This document shows positions 9,701-19,900 of a stretch of 64,000 bases of DNA, piece by piece. Location: positions 33,711-97,710 of the forward strand of contig FOBR01000023.1 in NCBI GenBank assembly GCA_900109895.1. Reading direction: 5' to 3'. Position 1 is the stretch's first letter, and each line of letters opens with the position of its first letter. The notes under the pieces are model-generated. The model ran no database searches. It had not been told where the DNA came from and saw nothing but the letters and a program-made list of their open reading frames with translations. Origin of the DNA: a bacterium A37T11. Lineage in GTDB: Bacteria > Bacteroidota > Bacteroidia > Sphingobacteriales > Sphingobacteriaceae. Position numbers and translations under genes: made by a program.

Positions 9701-10921
9701 TCAATCCAGCAGCTCCACATAATCTAAGTCTTTATGGAAGGTTTCTTTAATACCTCCCATCGCCCAAAAGGCTAACAACAAAACGATTCCAGCCACAATA
9801 AGTCCTCCCTGGATCATCGAACCCGTCCATTGCGTGCACCAGTGAAACACGATGGTTGATGGCACCAACGCTCCACGGGCAAAATTAGGGGCAGTGGTGG
9901 TTACGGTAGCCCGTATATTGGTTCCAAACTGCTCGGTGGAGATGGTCATAAAGATAACCCAATATCCTACTGAGAAACCTAATAAACCACAAAGCGGGTA
10001 AAAAGTGGTTAATGTTAGGCCCGGCAAGAAAAAATAGGTTGCTATGGAAAATACTGCCAAGGTTAGGAAGATATACACCACCTTAACGCGGCTTTTCAAA
10101 TACTGGCTCAACAAACCACTTACAATATCGCCTAGGGTCATACCGCCATAACACCAGGCAATGGCCTGCCCGCCGCTAATTTCTCCTTCTACGTGCAATA
10201 ATTTCCCGAATTCGGGTGATAGCGTCACCAAAATACCTACCACATACCACAAGGGCACGCCGATCAGTATACAGCGCAAGTATTTTAGCAAATTGGCCTT
10301 TGAACGAAACAGACCTAAAAAATTGCCCCTGCTTTCTGAGGATTTAGCCTGCTGGAACATGCCCGATTCAGCCACACCTATGCGCATTAACAGTAGCAAG
10401 AGACCTAACCCTCCACCAATAAAAAAAGAGGTGCGCCAGTGAAAGAGGTCAGAAACCAGATATGCTACCACTGCGCCGGATATACCGATAGAAGCTACCA
10501 GCGTAGTGGCAAAACCGCGTTTGCCTTTGGGCATCAGTTCAGCCACCAAGGTAATACCCGCACCAAGTTCGCCAGCAAGACCAAATCCGGCAATGAAACG
10601 CCATATGGCATACTCCGTAACTGTGTGGGCAAAGCCGTTAGCAACATTAGCGATTGAATACAATAGAATAGACCCAAACAGAACCGATAAGCGTCCTTTC
10701 TTATCTCCGAGGATGCCCCAAAATATTCCTCCCAGCAACATGCCAACCATCTGAATATCTAATAGAAAAATTCCTGTACTTGTCAATTCAGAACTTTGTA
10801 ATCCCATATCTTTCAAACTGGGTATCCGGATAATACTAAATAACAGCAGGTCATAAATATCGACGAAATACCCCAGAGATGCTACAACGATAGCAGCGAT
10901 AAGTTTGGCTTTATTTGTCAT
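9701..10921 (-). CDS. MFS transporter, metabolite:H+ symporter-like
   Basis: Inner-membrane major facilitator with about 12 predicted hydrophobic helices over 406 residues. The conserved loop between helices 2 and 3 is visible as GILGDKKGRL (about 69-78), the MFS motif A. The N-terminal YFVDIYDLLLFS helix resembles the sugar/organic-acid:H+ symporter group rather than drug exporters. The start codon overlaps the stop of the FAD oxidoreductase gene by 4 bp (ATGA), so translation is coupled and the transported compound is probably a substrate or product of that enzyme. The identity of the substrate is not visible. Confidence 0.87.
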   Translation of the reverse strand: MTNKAKLIAAIVVASLGYFVDIYDLLLFSIIRIPSLKDMGLQSSELTSTGIFLLDIQMVGMLLGGIFWGILGDKKGRLSVLFGSILLYSIANVANGFAHTVTEYAIWRFIAGFGLAGELGAGITLVAELMPKGKRGFATTLVASIGISGAVVAYLVSDLFHWRTSFFIGGGLGLLLLLMRIGVAESGMFQQAKSSESRGNFLGLFRSKANLLKYLRCILIGVPLWYVVGILVTLSPEFGKLLHVEGEISGGQAIAWCYGGMTLGDIVSGLLSQYLKSRVKVVYIFLTLAVFSIATYFFLPGLTLTTFYPLCGLLGFSVGYWVIFMTISTEQFGTNIRATVTTTAPNFARGALVPSTIVFHWCTQWTGSMIQGGLIVAGIVLLLAFWAMGGIKETFHKDLDYVELLD

Positions 10922-12582
10922 TGGGCTAGCACTTGTTTTCTGCTCTCTAATACTTTTTTGAGTTGTTGGTAATCGATATCCTGAACGGCCTTATCTGCAT
11001 CGATGGCCAGCACTGCCGCAGCGGCGGCGCTTTGCCCAAGGATCATGAAAACCGGCTCCATCCGGATGGAGCCAAAAGCTATATGCGAACTGGATACGCA
11101 AACAGGAACCAAGAGGTTTTTGCATTCATCCTTTTTGGGCGTGATGGAACCGTACGATATTTGGTAAGGTTTTTTCGGGCTTACGCCAATGTCTCCTTCG
11201 TTCTGTACAAAACCATCGGGTTTTACATAACGTTGTGTATTGTGCGAATCCAGTGTGTAGGAACCCATGCCTACGGGATCATTAATGGACGATTCACTAA
11301 AAGTATCATGTTCGGTCATGACGTGTTGACCGATCATCCTACGGGCTTCTCGTATGTACAACTGGTGGGGCCAGTTCCCGTTATCAGTAAACTCATCCTT
11401 GGCCAAGCCCCATTGCGCCATTTCCTTGCGCACGTCATCTGGCACTTTAGGGTCATTGGCCAGGAAATACATCAACCCTTGCTGGTAGTCAGTATGTGCC
11501 TGGATAATTTTTTTACGCTCTTCATAGCTGGCATCCGGATAATCATAGTTCATCCCAATAAAATCTGTACTAAAAGGCCCGTGGTTGTTGGTATCCGTTT
11601 TACGATTAGGGATGGGATCAAATTTACGGAAGGTTTCACGCCAACCACTGGCAAACACCCGAGCAAGCAATTCGTAGTTAGCGGCCTTGTAATTGGCGGG
11701 TTTCGGGAACGCCACCCGATTATCCGGGTTATTGGTCAACGCCATCCGGAAGCAGTAAGCCTGCACTTTTTTGTCACCCTCTCCAAATTTTCCGGGAGGA
11801 AGATCAGAAATACCATACAAAAGGCCACTGGTAGAATCGCCTGGTATTTTATAGGGGCTGATGTTCTTTTTAAAATAATGGTCGTGGTGCAGTACTCCTA
11901 CCTGAACCCCATTATAATTTTCATTATACATACTGTTTGCTTCACGGCCTACGTGGTACCTAACACCTGCCGAAGCCATCAGGTCGCCCTCATAAGTGGC
12001 ATCAATAAACATCTTTCCTTTAAAAATTTTCCCACTCAGAGTTTTAATGGAGCGGATGCTGCCGTCTTGTTTATGCACGCCGCCTTCGCCTCGATCCAGC
12101 CATTCATCACGGTATACGGTAATCTTATTTTCTTTCACAAAATCTTCAAAGATCTGTTCTGCCGTATGCGGCTCGAAAATCCACATGGTGCGCGAGTTAC
12201 CATCAATGGCCGGAGTTCCCTGACCTTTATTGCCATACTCGCTATGTTTTTGCCATTTCCATGATGCTGAATCCTGATAATGCAGGTATACCCGGTGATA
12301 AAACTCGCGTGCCAAACCACCGATCACGCCTTTATTACCCGTATCGGTAAAGCCAAGCCCACCGGATGACAAACCTCCAAGGTGCTTGTCAGGTGATACA
12401 ACAATGACTGTTTTTCCTGAATTTACAGCTTCAACTGCGGCGGTAATGGCTGCCGCAGTCCCGCCATAGATAATTAAATCAGCTTCGTACCCCTGCTTCT
12501 TTTGGGTTGCAGACGTGCAGGCCAGCAATAAAATCATCGATAGAGCCAAAGATGCTTTGGCTATTCTGCTTACTCGGATCAT
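10918..12582 (-). CDS. Lipoprotein FAD-dependent oxidoreductase (FAD_oxidored family)
   Basis: A 554-residue flavoprotein. The N-terminus is a lipoprotein signal with Cys at residue 22 (LLLAC). A Rossmann FAD-binding loop follows at about 35-50 (IIYGGTAAAITAA), with HLGGLSSGGLG at about 67-77, typical of the FAD_oxidored family found in Bacteroidota and Planctomycetota glycan loci. It ends with the usual second FAD contact (ILGQSAAAAAVLA). It is probably tethered in the periplasm. It sits between the Gfo/Idh/MocA gene (8 bp gap) and the MFS gene (4 bp overlap). The likely reaction is oxidation of a sugar or sugar derivative; this is inferred from context. Confidence 0.87.
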   Translation of the reverse strand: MIRVSRIAKASLALSMILLLACTSATQKKQGYEADLIIYGGTAAAITAAVEAVNSGKTVIVVSPDKHLGGLSSGGLGFTDTGNKGVIGGLAREFYHRVYLHYQDSASWKWQKHSEYGNKGQGTPAIDGNSRTMWIFEPHTAEQIFEDFVKENKITVYRDEWLDRGEGGVHKQDGSIRSIKTLSGKIFKGKMFIDATYEGDLMASAGVRYHVGREANSMYNENYNGVQVGVLHHDHYFKKNISPYKIPGDSTSGLLYGISDLPPGKFGEGDKKVQAYCFRMALTNNPDNRVAFPKPANYKAANYELLARVFASGWRETFRKFDPIPNRKTDTNNHGPFSTDFIGMNYDYPDASYEERKKIIQAHTDYQQGLMYFLANDPKVPDDVRKEMAQWGLAKDEFTDNGNWPHQLYIREARRMIGQHVMTEHDTFSESSINDPVGMGSYTLDSHNTQRYVKPDGFVQNEGDIGVSPKKPYQISYGSITPKKDECKNLLVPVCVSSSHIAFGSIRMEPVFMILGQSAAAAAVLAIDADKAVQDIDYQQLKKVLESRKQVLAQ

Positions 12583-12590
12583 GATGAATG

Positions 12591-13868
12591 TTAAAAGTCT
12601 AAATAATTATAGGTACCCCGATAAGGTCTGCCTAACATCAGGTTAGCAAAGTTATCATTAAATTTTTCCTTTTTAGGATTCCAGGTGAGCGGGCGTTGCA
12701 ATTCATAAGCTATATTGACAGCGTTACACACACTTGCCGTTCGATGGCCTATCTCTACATCCGCAACCGGCTTGCTCCGTTTTTCAATAGCGGTAAACCA
12801 GTCCTGGTAATGATTATCTGAAAAATATAAGCGCTTGTCAGATGGTTTAAATGGCAAGTTAGCTAAGTTGGCGGGTTGCGTATCCAAAAAACTTCTGGAT
12901 ACTTCAATCTTGCCTTCGGTTCCAATAAATTGGATGGCATTGCCTTTTCCCCAAGGCTTATGATTCACTTGAACGCCATTGGCATAGGTAAAATACAGTC
13001 CGTCGATGGCACCTGGTTTCTCAGGTGGGGTAAAAGACACAGGCCCGGAATCATCCATATCCAGCGCCCATTGTACAATGTCAAACATGTGTGCTCCCCA
13101 ATCTGTAATATAACCGCCACCAAAGCCGTGATAACCGCGCCACCAGGCCCATTTCGTATCATCTACCGGTGGGGAAAGAATAGGGTGGTATCCGCGGTAA
13201 AGCGAAGGGCCTATCCATCGGTCCCAATCCAAGTAATCTGGAATGGGCAGGGAAGGAAGGTCGCACTCTTTAATGGGTTCGCCAACCGATACATTAATCT
13301 CTTTAATCTCGCCGATATAGCCATTTCGCACCAATTCTGCAGCTTGGCGAAAATTAAACTGCGAGCGTTGCATACTCCCTGTTTGCAATACCCTTTTATA
13401 TTTTCTAACCGCATTAACCATCGCCCTTCCTTCCTCAATGGTCAACGCCAGGGGTTTTTCGCAGTAAATATCTTTCCCGGCTTTGGCAGCATCAATCGTT
13501 ACCAAGGCATGCCAATGGTCGGGAGTAGCTACGACTACGGCATCAATATCTTTACGGGCCAGCAATTCTTTATAATCCACATACCCTTGTACGGCATGGC
13601 CACTTTTCTGCGCATTAAGGTCTGTAGCCGTTTTAACGGTCAGTGCCAATTTTTGAGAATCAACGTCTGAAGCAGCGATCAGCATCGATTTGGGCAACTT
13701 AGCCATGTTATGCATTAAACCCTGCATTTGCTTTCCGGTACCAATTAGCCCCAAGTTAATGTGATCACTGGGTGCCAGAAAGCCTTTTCCACCCAGTACA
13801 TGCCTGGGCACCACAGTTACTGCTGCTGCACTAACCAGGCTGTTTTTAATAAACGATTTTCTGTCCAT
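12591..13868 (-). CDS. Gfo/Idh/MocA-family oxidoreductase with Tat-like signal
   Basis: NAD(P)-dependent sugar oxidoreductase of the glucose-fructose oxidoreductase type, 425 residues. The N-terminus is a Tat-like export signal (DRKSFIKNSL then a weakly hydrophobic stretch). The dinucleotide-binding Rossmann motif is LGLIGTGKQMQG at 39-50, and the catalytic-site EKP motif is at 137-139 (YCEKPLA). The C-terminal domain has the WGAHMFDIVQWAL segment common in Bacteroidota members. Exported members carry a tightly bound cofactor and use it catalytically. It lies 32 bp after the pyruvyltransferase-like gene and 8 bp before the FAD oxidoreductase, so the three probably act on one exported substrate. 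Confidence 0.9.
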   Translation of the reverse strand: MDRKSFIKNSLVSAAAVTVVPRHVLGGKGFLAPSDHINLGLIGTGKQMQGLMHNMAKLPKSMLIAASDVDSQKLALTVKTATDLNAQKSGHAVQGYVDYKELLARKDIDAVVVATPDHWHALVTIDAAKAGKDIYCEKPLALTIEEGRAMVNAVRKYKRVLQTGSMQRSQFNFRQAAELVRNGYIGEIKEINVSVGEPIKECDLPSLPIPDYLDWDRWIGPSLYRGYHPILSPPVDDTKWAWWRGYHGFGGGYITDWGAHMFDIVQWALDMDDSGPVSFTPPEKPGAIDGLYFTYANGVQVNHKPWGKGNAIQFIGTEGKIEVSRSFLDTQPANLANLPFKPSDKRLYFSDNHYQDWFTAIEKRSKPVADVEIGHRTASVCNAVNIAYELQRPLTWNPKKEKFNDNFANLMLGRPYRGTYNYLDF

Positions 13869-13900
13869 TTTTAAGTATGCTGTTTTGTTTTAGTTGTATC

Positions 13901-15169
13901 CTAACTTTTTATGGTTCTCTTAATTCCTTCTGCCATCAACTGGTCTACGTACGCTTTTGCCTTCAGTGCTTTCTTTTTGGCAGCGTCCGGATTTTTTGCT
14001 ATTTCCATGACTGTTGGCACGATATGGGCCACTTCGGCTGGTTTATCCATATCAAAAAGCCACTCGCCAAGTCCAATATCGCGCCACATTATTCCTTTGG
14101 AGGTTTGTTCCTGATAGCGGCATACCACGGCTGGAATACCATTACCGATGCACATAATGGGCGAGTGCATTTCCAAACCAAACAGGCCCACAGAATGGCG
14201 ATAAGTGCTCACAGCCTCGTCAGTTAGCCAATAAGTATCCTTCCATACCACGCGGTTTTTTATATCGTCCGGCAATTTGTCAATAATCTGTTCTTTGCCA
14301 AGCTTTACCTGTGTGGAATCTTCTGGGCAAACCAATACTTTCAGGTCAGTATTACGCACAATTTGTATAACGGCTTCGCGAATGGGGCCTATGTCATGCT
14401 CCATCATTTCTTTATTCCGCTGGGCTTTCTCTGGATTAAAAGGCGTGTTTTTATGTGGAATTTCCCAATAAGGTGTAAAGCGCGTACGTGGTATGGCACA
14501 CATAAATTTACCACTTTCAAGCCCATTGTTCTGCATAAAAGCTTTTGCAGCAGGATCATTGGCCAGGTCAACTGCAAAAGCCCCGTCTGGTCCAAAGGCC
14601 ATTACGGGGGAGCTTACACCATGCGATTTAGCAAAATCAAGTGATGGACTATCCCTGAAATAGCAAAAAGAAGCATGGGTAAGCAGGTCTATATTTGTAC
14701 TAAGGGCGGCTTTCTGCGCTTCGGTAGGCTCTCCATAAAACCCTGGAAAAGTAATGCCAAAAATGCCATAGGGCTTGTGGGTTTGTTCTTTCCAAGCTGC
14801 CACGTCTTTGGCTGCCACCAATGATGGGCCCGACCCGTGCAGTAAAAAATCACATTCGGCAAATGCCTTGGCTTTCTCTTCTGATGTTTCCACCAAGTTT
14901 AGTTTTGGAAAACGTTTGCGCATCATTTCAGCAACACCAAACCTGATGTCCATAGGCCACAAGAACACTTCTGCTTCCGTTACATGTTTTTCTAACAAAG
15001 CTAAAACACCAGGGGTATGCCCAATGTCGCCTATATTTACGGTTTGCCAAGAAGATCGCAGCAATATTTTCTTTTTCCCTTGCAATGCAGCAGCCAGTAT
15101 TTTTCCGGTAACCAGCATCCCCCCGGTCAGGGCAGCCATGTGCTTTAAATACGATCTTCTGTTCATCAT
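13901..15169 (-). CDS. Polysaccharide pyruvyltransferase-family protein with Tat signal
   Basis: A 422-residue protein of the PS_pyruv_trans family. The cytosolic members add ketal pyruvate to cell-surface polysaccharide; here the N-terminus has a twin-arginine signal (NRRSYLK, then a hydrophobic stretch to about residue 28), so the protein is probably exported. Family features are the N-terminal VNIGDIGHTPGVLALLE segment and a C-terminal nucleotide-sugar-type region with HSVGLFGLEMHSPIMC. Because pyruvyl transfer needs cytosolic phosphoenolpyruvate, an exported copy may have another reaction or be a lectin-like relative. It is the first gene of the operon. The start could equally be the second Met at 15166. 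Confidence 0.8.
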   Translation of the reverse strand: MMNRRSYLKHMAALTGGMLVTGKILAAALQGKKKILLRSSWQTVNIGDIGHTPGVLALLEKHVTEAEVFLWPMDIRFGVAEMMRKRFPKLNLVETSEEKAKAFAECDFLLHGSGPSLVAAKDVAAWKEQTHKPYGIFGITFPGFYGEPTEAQKAALSTNIDLLTHASFCYFRDSPSLDFAKSHGVSSPVMAFGPDGAFAVDLANDPAAKAFMQNNGLESGKFMCAIPRTRFTPYWEIPHKNTPFNPEKAQRNKEMMEHDIGPIREAVIQIVRNTDLKVLVCPEDSTQVKLGKEQIIDKLPDDIKNRVVWKDTYWLTDEAVSTYRHSVGLFGLEMHSPIMCIGNGIPAVVCRYQEQTSKGIMWRDIGLGEWLFDMDKPAEVAHIVPTVMEIAKNPDAAKKKALKAKAYVDQLMAEGIKRTIKS

Positions 15170-15220
15170 AATTATAATCGGGACAAGCCTTGTTCTTTAG
15201 AGAAACCGGCAAAAATTTCC

Positions 15221-15251
15221 CAAACTTAATTAATGCTGCTTTGATAAGCAA
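15221..15251 (-). promoter_or_regulatory. Promoter of the 15169-8419 operon (TTG-N20-TAAGTTTG)
   Basis: A -33 TTG (15249-15251) and a -7 TAAGTTTG (15221-15228) are separated by 20 bp, close to the Bacteroidota sigma-ABfr consensus TTG / TAnnTTTG. Transcription would start near 15215, giving a leader of about 45 nt. It lies downstream of the candidate terminator of the susD gene, so the operon is probably a separate unit from the sigma-GH36/susCD locus. Confidence 0.65.
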
Positions 15252-15350
15252 CTTTATTTACGAATAATATTGTAAAACCGAATAATTGAAAGAAATTTAT
15301 CTATAGCTTTTATTTATGGTTCTTGTCTTCTACCTTTTGGAATAAGGTCT

Positions 15351-15370
15351 AAAAAAAAGGAGCACGCTCC
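15351..15370 (-). terminator. Candidate intrinsic terminator after susD
   Basis: Read on the minus strand, GGAGCGTGCTCC is followed at once by eight T residues. The stem is short (4-5 bp), so strength is uncertain, but position (57 bp after the susD stop) and the U-tract fit an intrinsic terminator. The motif GCTCCAATTAA occurs twice here (15366-15376 and 15385-15395). Confidence 0.5.
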
Positions 15371-15426
15371 AATTAAGGGTCGTAGCTCCAATTAAATGAA
15401 TTAAGTTATTTGATTTTTTAAAATTA

Positions 15427-16896
15427 TCAGTAGCCTATATTTTGATTAATCTTACTTTTATTAATATCTATTTGCGCTTGTGGAATTGGAAATACTAGAT
15501 TATGATCATCAAGTTCTGCCACCAATCTGATCTGATCTTTTTTTGCATTTATGACCTCAATGGCTCTTCCCGTCCGGACGAGGTCAAACCATCGATGCCC
15601 TTCGAAAGCTAATTCCACCCTCCTTTCCTGTTCAATAGCTAATTTGAAGGACTCCTGATTTTTAAGATCTCCTGCTTTTCTACCTGCCAACCCTGCTCTT
15701 ATTCGAACCCTGTTTAAGGCAGTAAGGGCTTTCCCATCCGATTCATATTTCAACTCATTCAAACACTCTGCATACATTAACAAAATATCTGCAAAGCGAA
15801 TAATCGGTATATTATTACCATTATCTCCATTTGTGGCAGGCACATCATAATATTTTTTTACATATACGTCCTGAATTGTATTTCCACTTTCATTTACATA
15901 AGAAGTAGCCAACGACAGATCTTTACGCTTATCTCCTGCTTCATAAGCACCGATCAGATCCTGCGTAGGCCGATTATTTCCGCCGCCGCCAAACTTAATA
16001 ACAGCATTTCCAGAATTTTGAGGAGCAAACCAATTTGGCCATGGATTGCCTTCTCCTGCACCACCACCCATAAATTGAATATCAAAAATAGATTCAACAT
16101 GGTTTTTTCCGGTTGCCTTAAATATATCTCCGTAATTGGGCAACAAATCATACTGGTTTGTTTCTACAACACCTTCTAATTTTTTAATAGCCAAGTCATA
16201 TTTATGTTCCGTCATATAGACTTTTCCCAGAAGTGCTAAATCAGCTCCTTGTGTTATTCTTCCAATATCAGACCCAGAATAAGAAGCCGGTAGGTCAGAT
16301 TCAGCTTCTGTGAGGTCCGTTTCAATCTGAATGTATATATCGGATATCGGTGACCGCACATAATTATATCCCTCCAATGGATCATCTACCGGTTTTAGAA
16401 TCAGAGGGATGTCACCAAATGTTCTGACTAATTCGAAATAAACGTATGCTCTAATAAATTTAATTTCAGCAATATATCGTTTTTTAAGCTCTTGATCCAT
16501 GTCTACAGCATCAATTTTTGAAAGAACTGTATTTACACGGGATATAGCATTATATCCATCATTCCAACGTCCCGAAACGTATGGATTGGTTGTCCGAATA
16601 TAAAATCGGTCAAATTCGTCCTGATCGGTCACTGTCCCAGAAGATACAGGTGTGGTATTATCGGAAGATATTTCGCCAAAGATGTAGTTATTTTTACTAA
16701 TGCCATCTTTCTGCAAAGACGCGTAAATTCCATTTACCGCAACTTTAATATCATCTGATGTTTTATAAAAATTTGATACTACACTGGAAGAAATGGGTTG
16801 CAAATCAACAAATTTATCGCCACATGCTGACATAAATGCACCAGTAGTTAATAAAAAAGTTTTTATTTTATTACTCATTATTTTTTTCATAATCAT
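15427..16896 (-). CDS. SusD/RagB-family outer-membrane lipoprotein
   Basis: Surface ligand-binding partner of the SusC encoded just upstream (8 bp gap). It has 489 residues from the first ATG; ATGs at residues 3 and 7 are also possible starts. The lipobox Cys is residue 25 (FMSAC). It has the usual SusD layout: helical N-terminal part, a RAYVYFELVRTFGDIPL segment near residue 140, and a C-terminal VELAFEGHRWFDLVRTG region, ending PQAQIDINKSKINQNIGY. The ligand is unknown. The GH36-like domain in the same locus points to alpha-galactosyl or related alpha-linked sugars. Confidence 0.93.
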   Translation of the reverse strand: MIMKKIMSNKIKTFLLTTGAFMSACGDKFVDLQPISSSVVSNFYKTSDDIKVAVNGIYASLQKDGISKNNYIFGEISSDNTTPVSSGTVTDQDEFDRFYIRTTNPYVSGRWNDGYNAISRVNTVLSKIDAVDMDQELKKRYIAEIKFIRAYVYFELVRTFGDIPLILKPVDDPLEGYNYVRSPISDIYIQIETDLTEAESDLPASYSGSDIGRITQGADLALLGKVYMTEHKYDLAIKKLEGVVETNQYDLLPNYGDIFKATGKNHVESIFDIQFMGGGAGEGNPWPNWFAPQNSGNAVIKFGGGGNNRPTQDLIGAYEAGDKRKDLSLATSYVNESGNTIQDVYVKKYYDVPATNGDNGNNIPIIRFADILLMYAECLNELKYESDGKALTALNRVRIRAGLAGRKAGDLKNQESFKLAIEQERRVELAFEGHRWFDLVRTGRAIEVINAKKDQIRLVAELDDHNLVFPIPQAQIDINKSKINQNIGY

Positions 16897-16904
16897 TTTC
16901 TGCG

Positions 16905-19900
16905 TTAAAAGCCCACATTAATACCAACTGTAAATGTTCTTGCTAACGGATAAGATCCATAATCCACACCTCCTGTTAAAGCGGATTCATAATTACTGAC
17001 TTCTGGGTTATATCCTGTATAATCTGTCCAGGTATATAAATTTTGACAAGATATGTAAAACCGTACTTGTTTCATTTTAATACGATTTAAACAATTTGGA
17101 GATATTTTATAACCAAGAGATATATTTTGAATTCTTAGGAAAGAACCATCTTCAACCCATCTGGTAGAAACCGCATTATTATTACCAGTGGGTCTTGCAT
17201 TAGCTCTAGGAGTTTTGCCATTTCCAGGTTCTGATTCAGACTTCCATCTATCATTAACGATAGCCATTTGATTAGAATTGCCTTCTAATTGTTCATAAAA
17301 CCGCCTGCTTAGATTTAGGATTTTGCCTCCTTGACTTCCTTGTAACGATACGCTCAGATCAAAATTCTTATAACCAAAAGTGTTTGACATGCTATATAAA
17401 AAATCAGGTTGGTTATTTCCAATCAGCGTTCTGTCGTCTGCATTGATTACATTATCCTTTTTAATGTCTTCGTATTTAACATCTCCAGGTTTGCTAGTTG
17501 GATCATGGGCATAACTATCCAACTCTTGTTGGTTCATAAATATACCCAACTGTTTGTATCCATAAAAACTACCGATAGGTTGTCCAATCATCGTAATGTT
17601 CGTTTCTCCTACACCCGTACCACTTCTGATTGGATCACCTGTTGGTCCCAAGGCTAAAACTTTGTTACGATTAAGTGAAAAATTTATGCTGGTATTCCAA
17701 CTAAACTCATTGTTAAAATTTTGAGAATTCAAGGCAAACTCCAATCCTCTATTTCTCATTTTCCCAATATTTTGTGTTGTTGTTGTAAATCCAGTTATGG
17801 ATGGAACATTTACAGAAAGTAGTAAATCTTTGGTTGTGCGTTCATAATAATCAGCTGTAAAATACAATCTATTGTTAAAAAACCCAACATCCAACCCAGC
17901 ATCAAGCTGCTGACTTTTCTCCCACGTCAGGTTTGAATTACCTAAAGATGAAGGAGCCAAGCCATTGGCCAAAGCACCATTAAAACTATAATTATCTGAA
18001 CTAACGCCAGCTACCGAAGGATAATTGTTATTGAATGCATTATTACCTGATAGTCCGTAACTTACTCTTAATTTGGCATCAGAAACACTTTTAATGTTTT
18101 CCATAAAAGATTCCTTATTAACTCTCCAACCTACTGAGCCTGCAGGGAAAGACCCCCATCGCCTGTTCGCCCCAAAAATGGACGAACCATCTTGCCGAAT
18201 TGAAAAGTTAAGTAAATATTTATCCCGATAGCTGTAATTTGCTCTAGCAAAGTAAGAAGCTGAAGTATTTTGCAGCCGCTGTGAGGAAACTATAGATGTA
18301 GTTCCGCTTGCGCTGGCATTTAATGTTTCTACCAAGTCATTTGGATAAGAGCTACTGCTTCCATTTAATATCCGGTAATCATATTTTGTTGCTTCCATTC
18401 CGATCATAACTTCTAGATCATGGCCACCATCCCAACTTTTGTTAAAACTTAAAATTTGGTTTACCAGCCAGTTAACTGCCTCATCCGAACTTGCACTACC
18501 AGTGGCCTGTGTTGGAGGAAGTTGCTGATTTAATGGCATTTTAGAACTTCTGAAAGCATCAGATCTTGCTGCATCATAGCTTATGTTAGCAGAAACCCTG
18601 TATTTAAAATTTTTCAGAAGAGATGCTTCACCATATAAATTGGCTAATATATTCTTAGTGATTAGTTTACTATGATATTCATTAATATTAGCAATGGGAT
18701 TAGTGATGCCAGGATAGTTATATGGAGCTGCTAAAGCTGCTTGCGATGAGTAACTACCATCTGCTGCATAGATAGGTGCCATTGGAATAGCTGACAGTGC
18801 AGAATTAATCACTGCATTATCTGCCCAGTGCCCATCAGCTTTTACTTGATCTTCGATCTTGTAAGATGGGTTTAGGTTAAAGCCAATCTTAATAGCTGGA
18901 ATAACATTAATTTCTACATTTGATCTAAGTGCATACCTATCCAAACCCGATCTATTAATTACCCCATCCTGATTTAAATAGGAGCCTCCTACCGAATACC
19001 TTACATTATCATTGCCACCCGAGACAGATAGTTGGTAACTGGCTATAGGCGCATTACGGAAAATTAAATCCTGATAATTATTATAAGGCAGGTTGGCAAC
19101 TTTTTCAGGATCATCAAAATTAAACCAGTCAAAAATCTCCCCTCTTGGATATCGATACCTTAAATAATCTGCTGGTCGAACTTCATTTGGATCGGTAATG
19201 AGAGCGTCAGGAACATTGTCTAAATAGGCATTATTAGCTGCATCCTTAGCAAATTCTGCAAATTGCTGGGAATTTAACAAATCAATTTTCTTGGTCACAT
19301 TTTGGAATCCTTGGTATACATCCACGTTAATCTCAGGCTTCCCTGGAACTCCTTTTTTAGTAGTAACCATAATCACTCCATTGGAACCTTTTGAACCATA
19401 TATGGCAGTAGAAGAAGCATCTTTCAATACGTCAATACTTTCTATATCGGCACTATTTAATTGGCTAAAGACACCAGAACCAACAATATTTCCATCTACC
19501 ACTACCAAGGGATTATTTCCAGCACTAATAGATCCAAAGCCCCTTACTTTGATTGCAGGCCCTGCACCGGGCTTGCCGCTGTTTTGCTGTACGACCACCC
19601 CAGGAATCTTCCCCTGTAGCGCGCTTGCAACATTTGATACAGGCATGTCTTTTATTTCCGACATTGGAACCGAGGATATTGCTGCGGTAACCTTTGACCT
19701 TTTTTGCGTACCATACCCAACCACAACCACCTCGTTCAACTCATCTTCCTCTGTTTTCAGCGAAACAGTCACTGCTTTTCCAATACTAGCCTGAACCTCG
19801 GCTGCCACATATCCGATCGAAGTTATTACCAGTGTGACCGAGTTTTGGTTGACGCTAAGGTGAAATGACCCTGAACCATCCGTGGTTGTTCCATTCTGGG

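Noticed and set aside
10963..12264. A 433-codon plus-strand open frame opposite the FAD oxidoreductase gene
   Set aside because: It is antisense to a well-supported gene, has a low-complexity aromatic/basic composition and no recognisable motif; typical codon shadow.
12876..13670. A 264-codon plus-strand open frame opposite the Gfo/Idh/MocA gene
   Set aside because: Antisense shadow of a clear oxidoreductase; no signal, domain or promoter.
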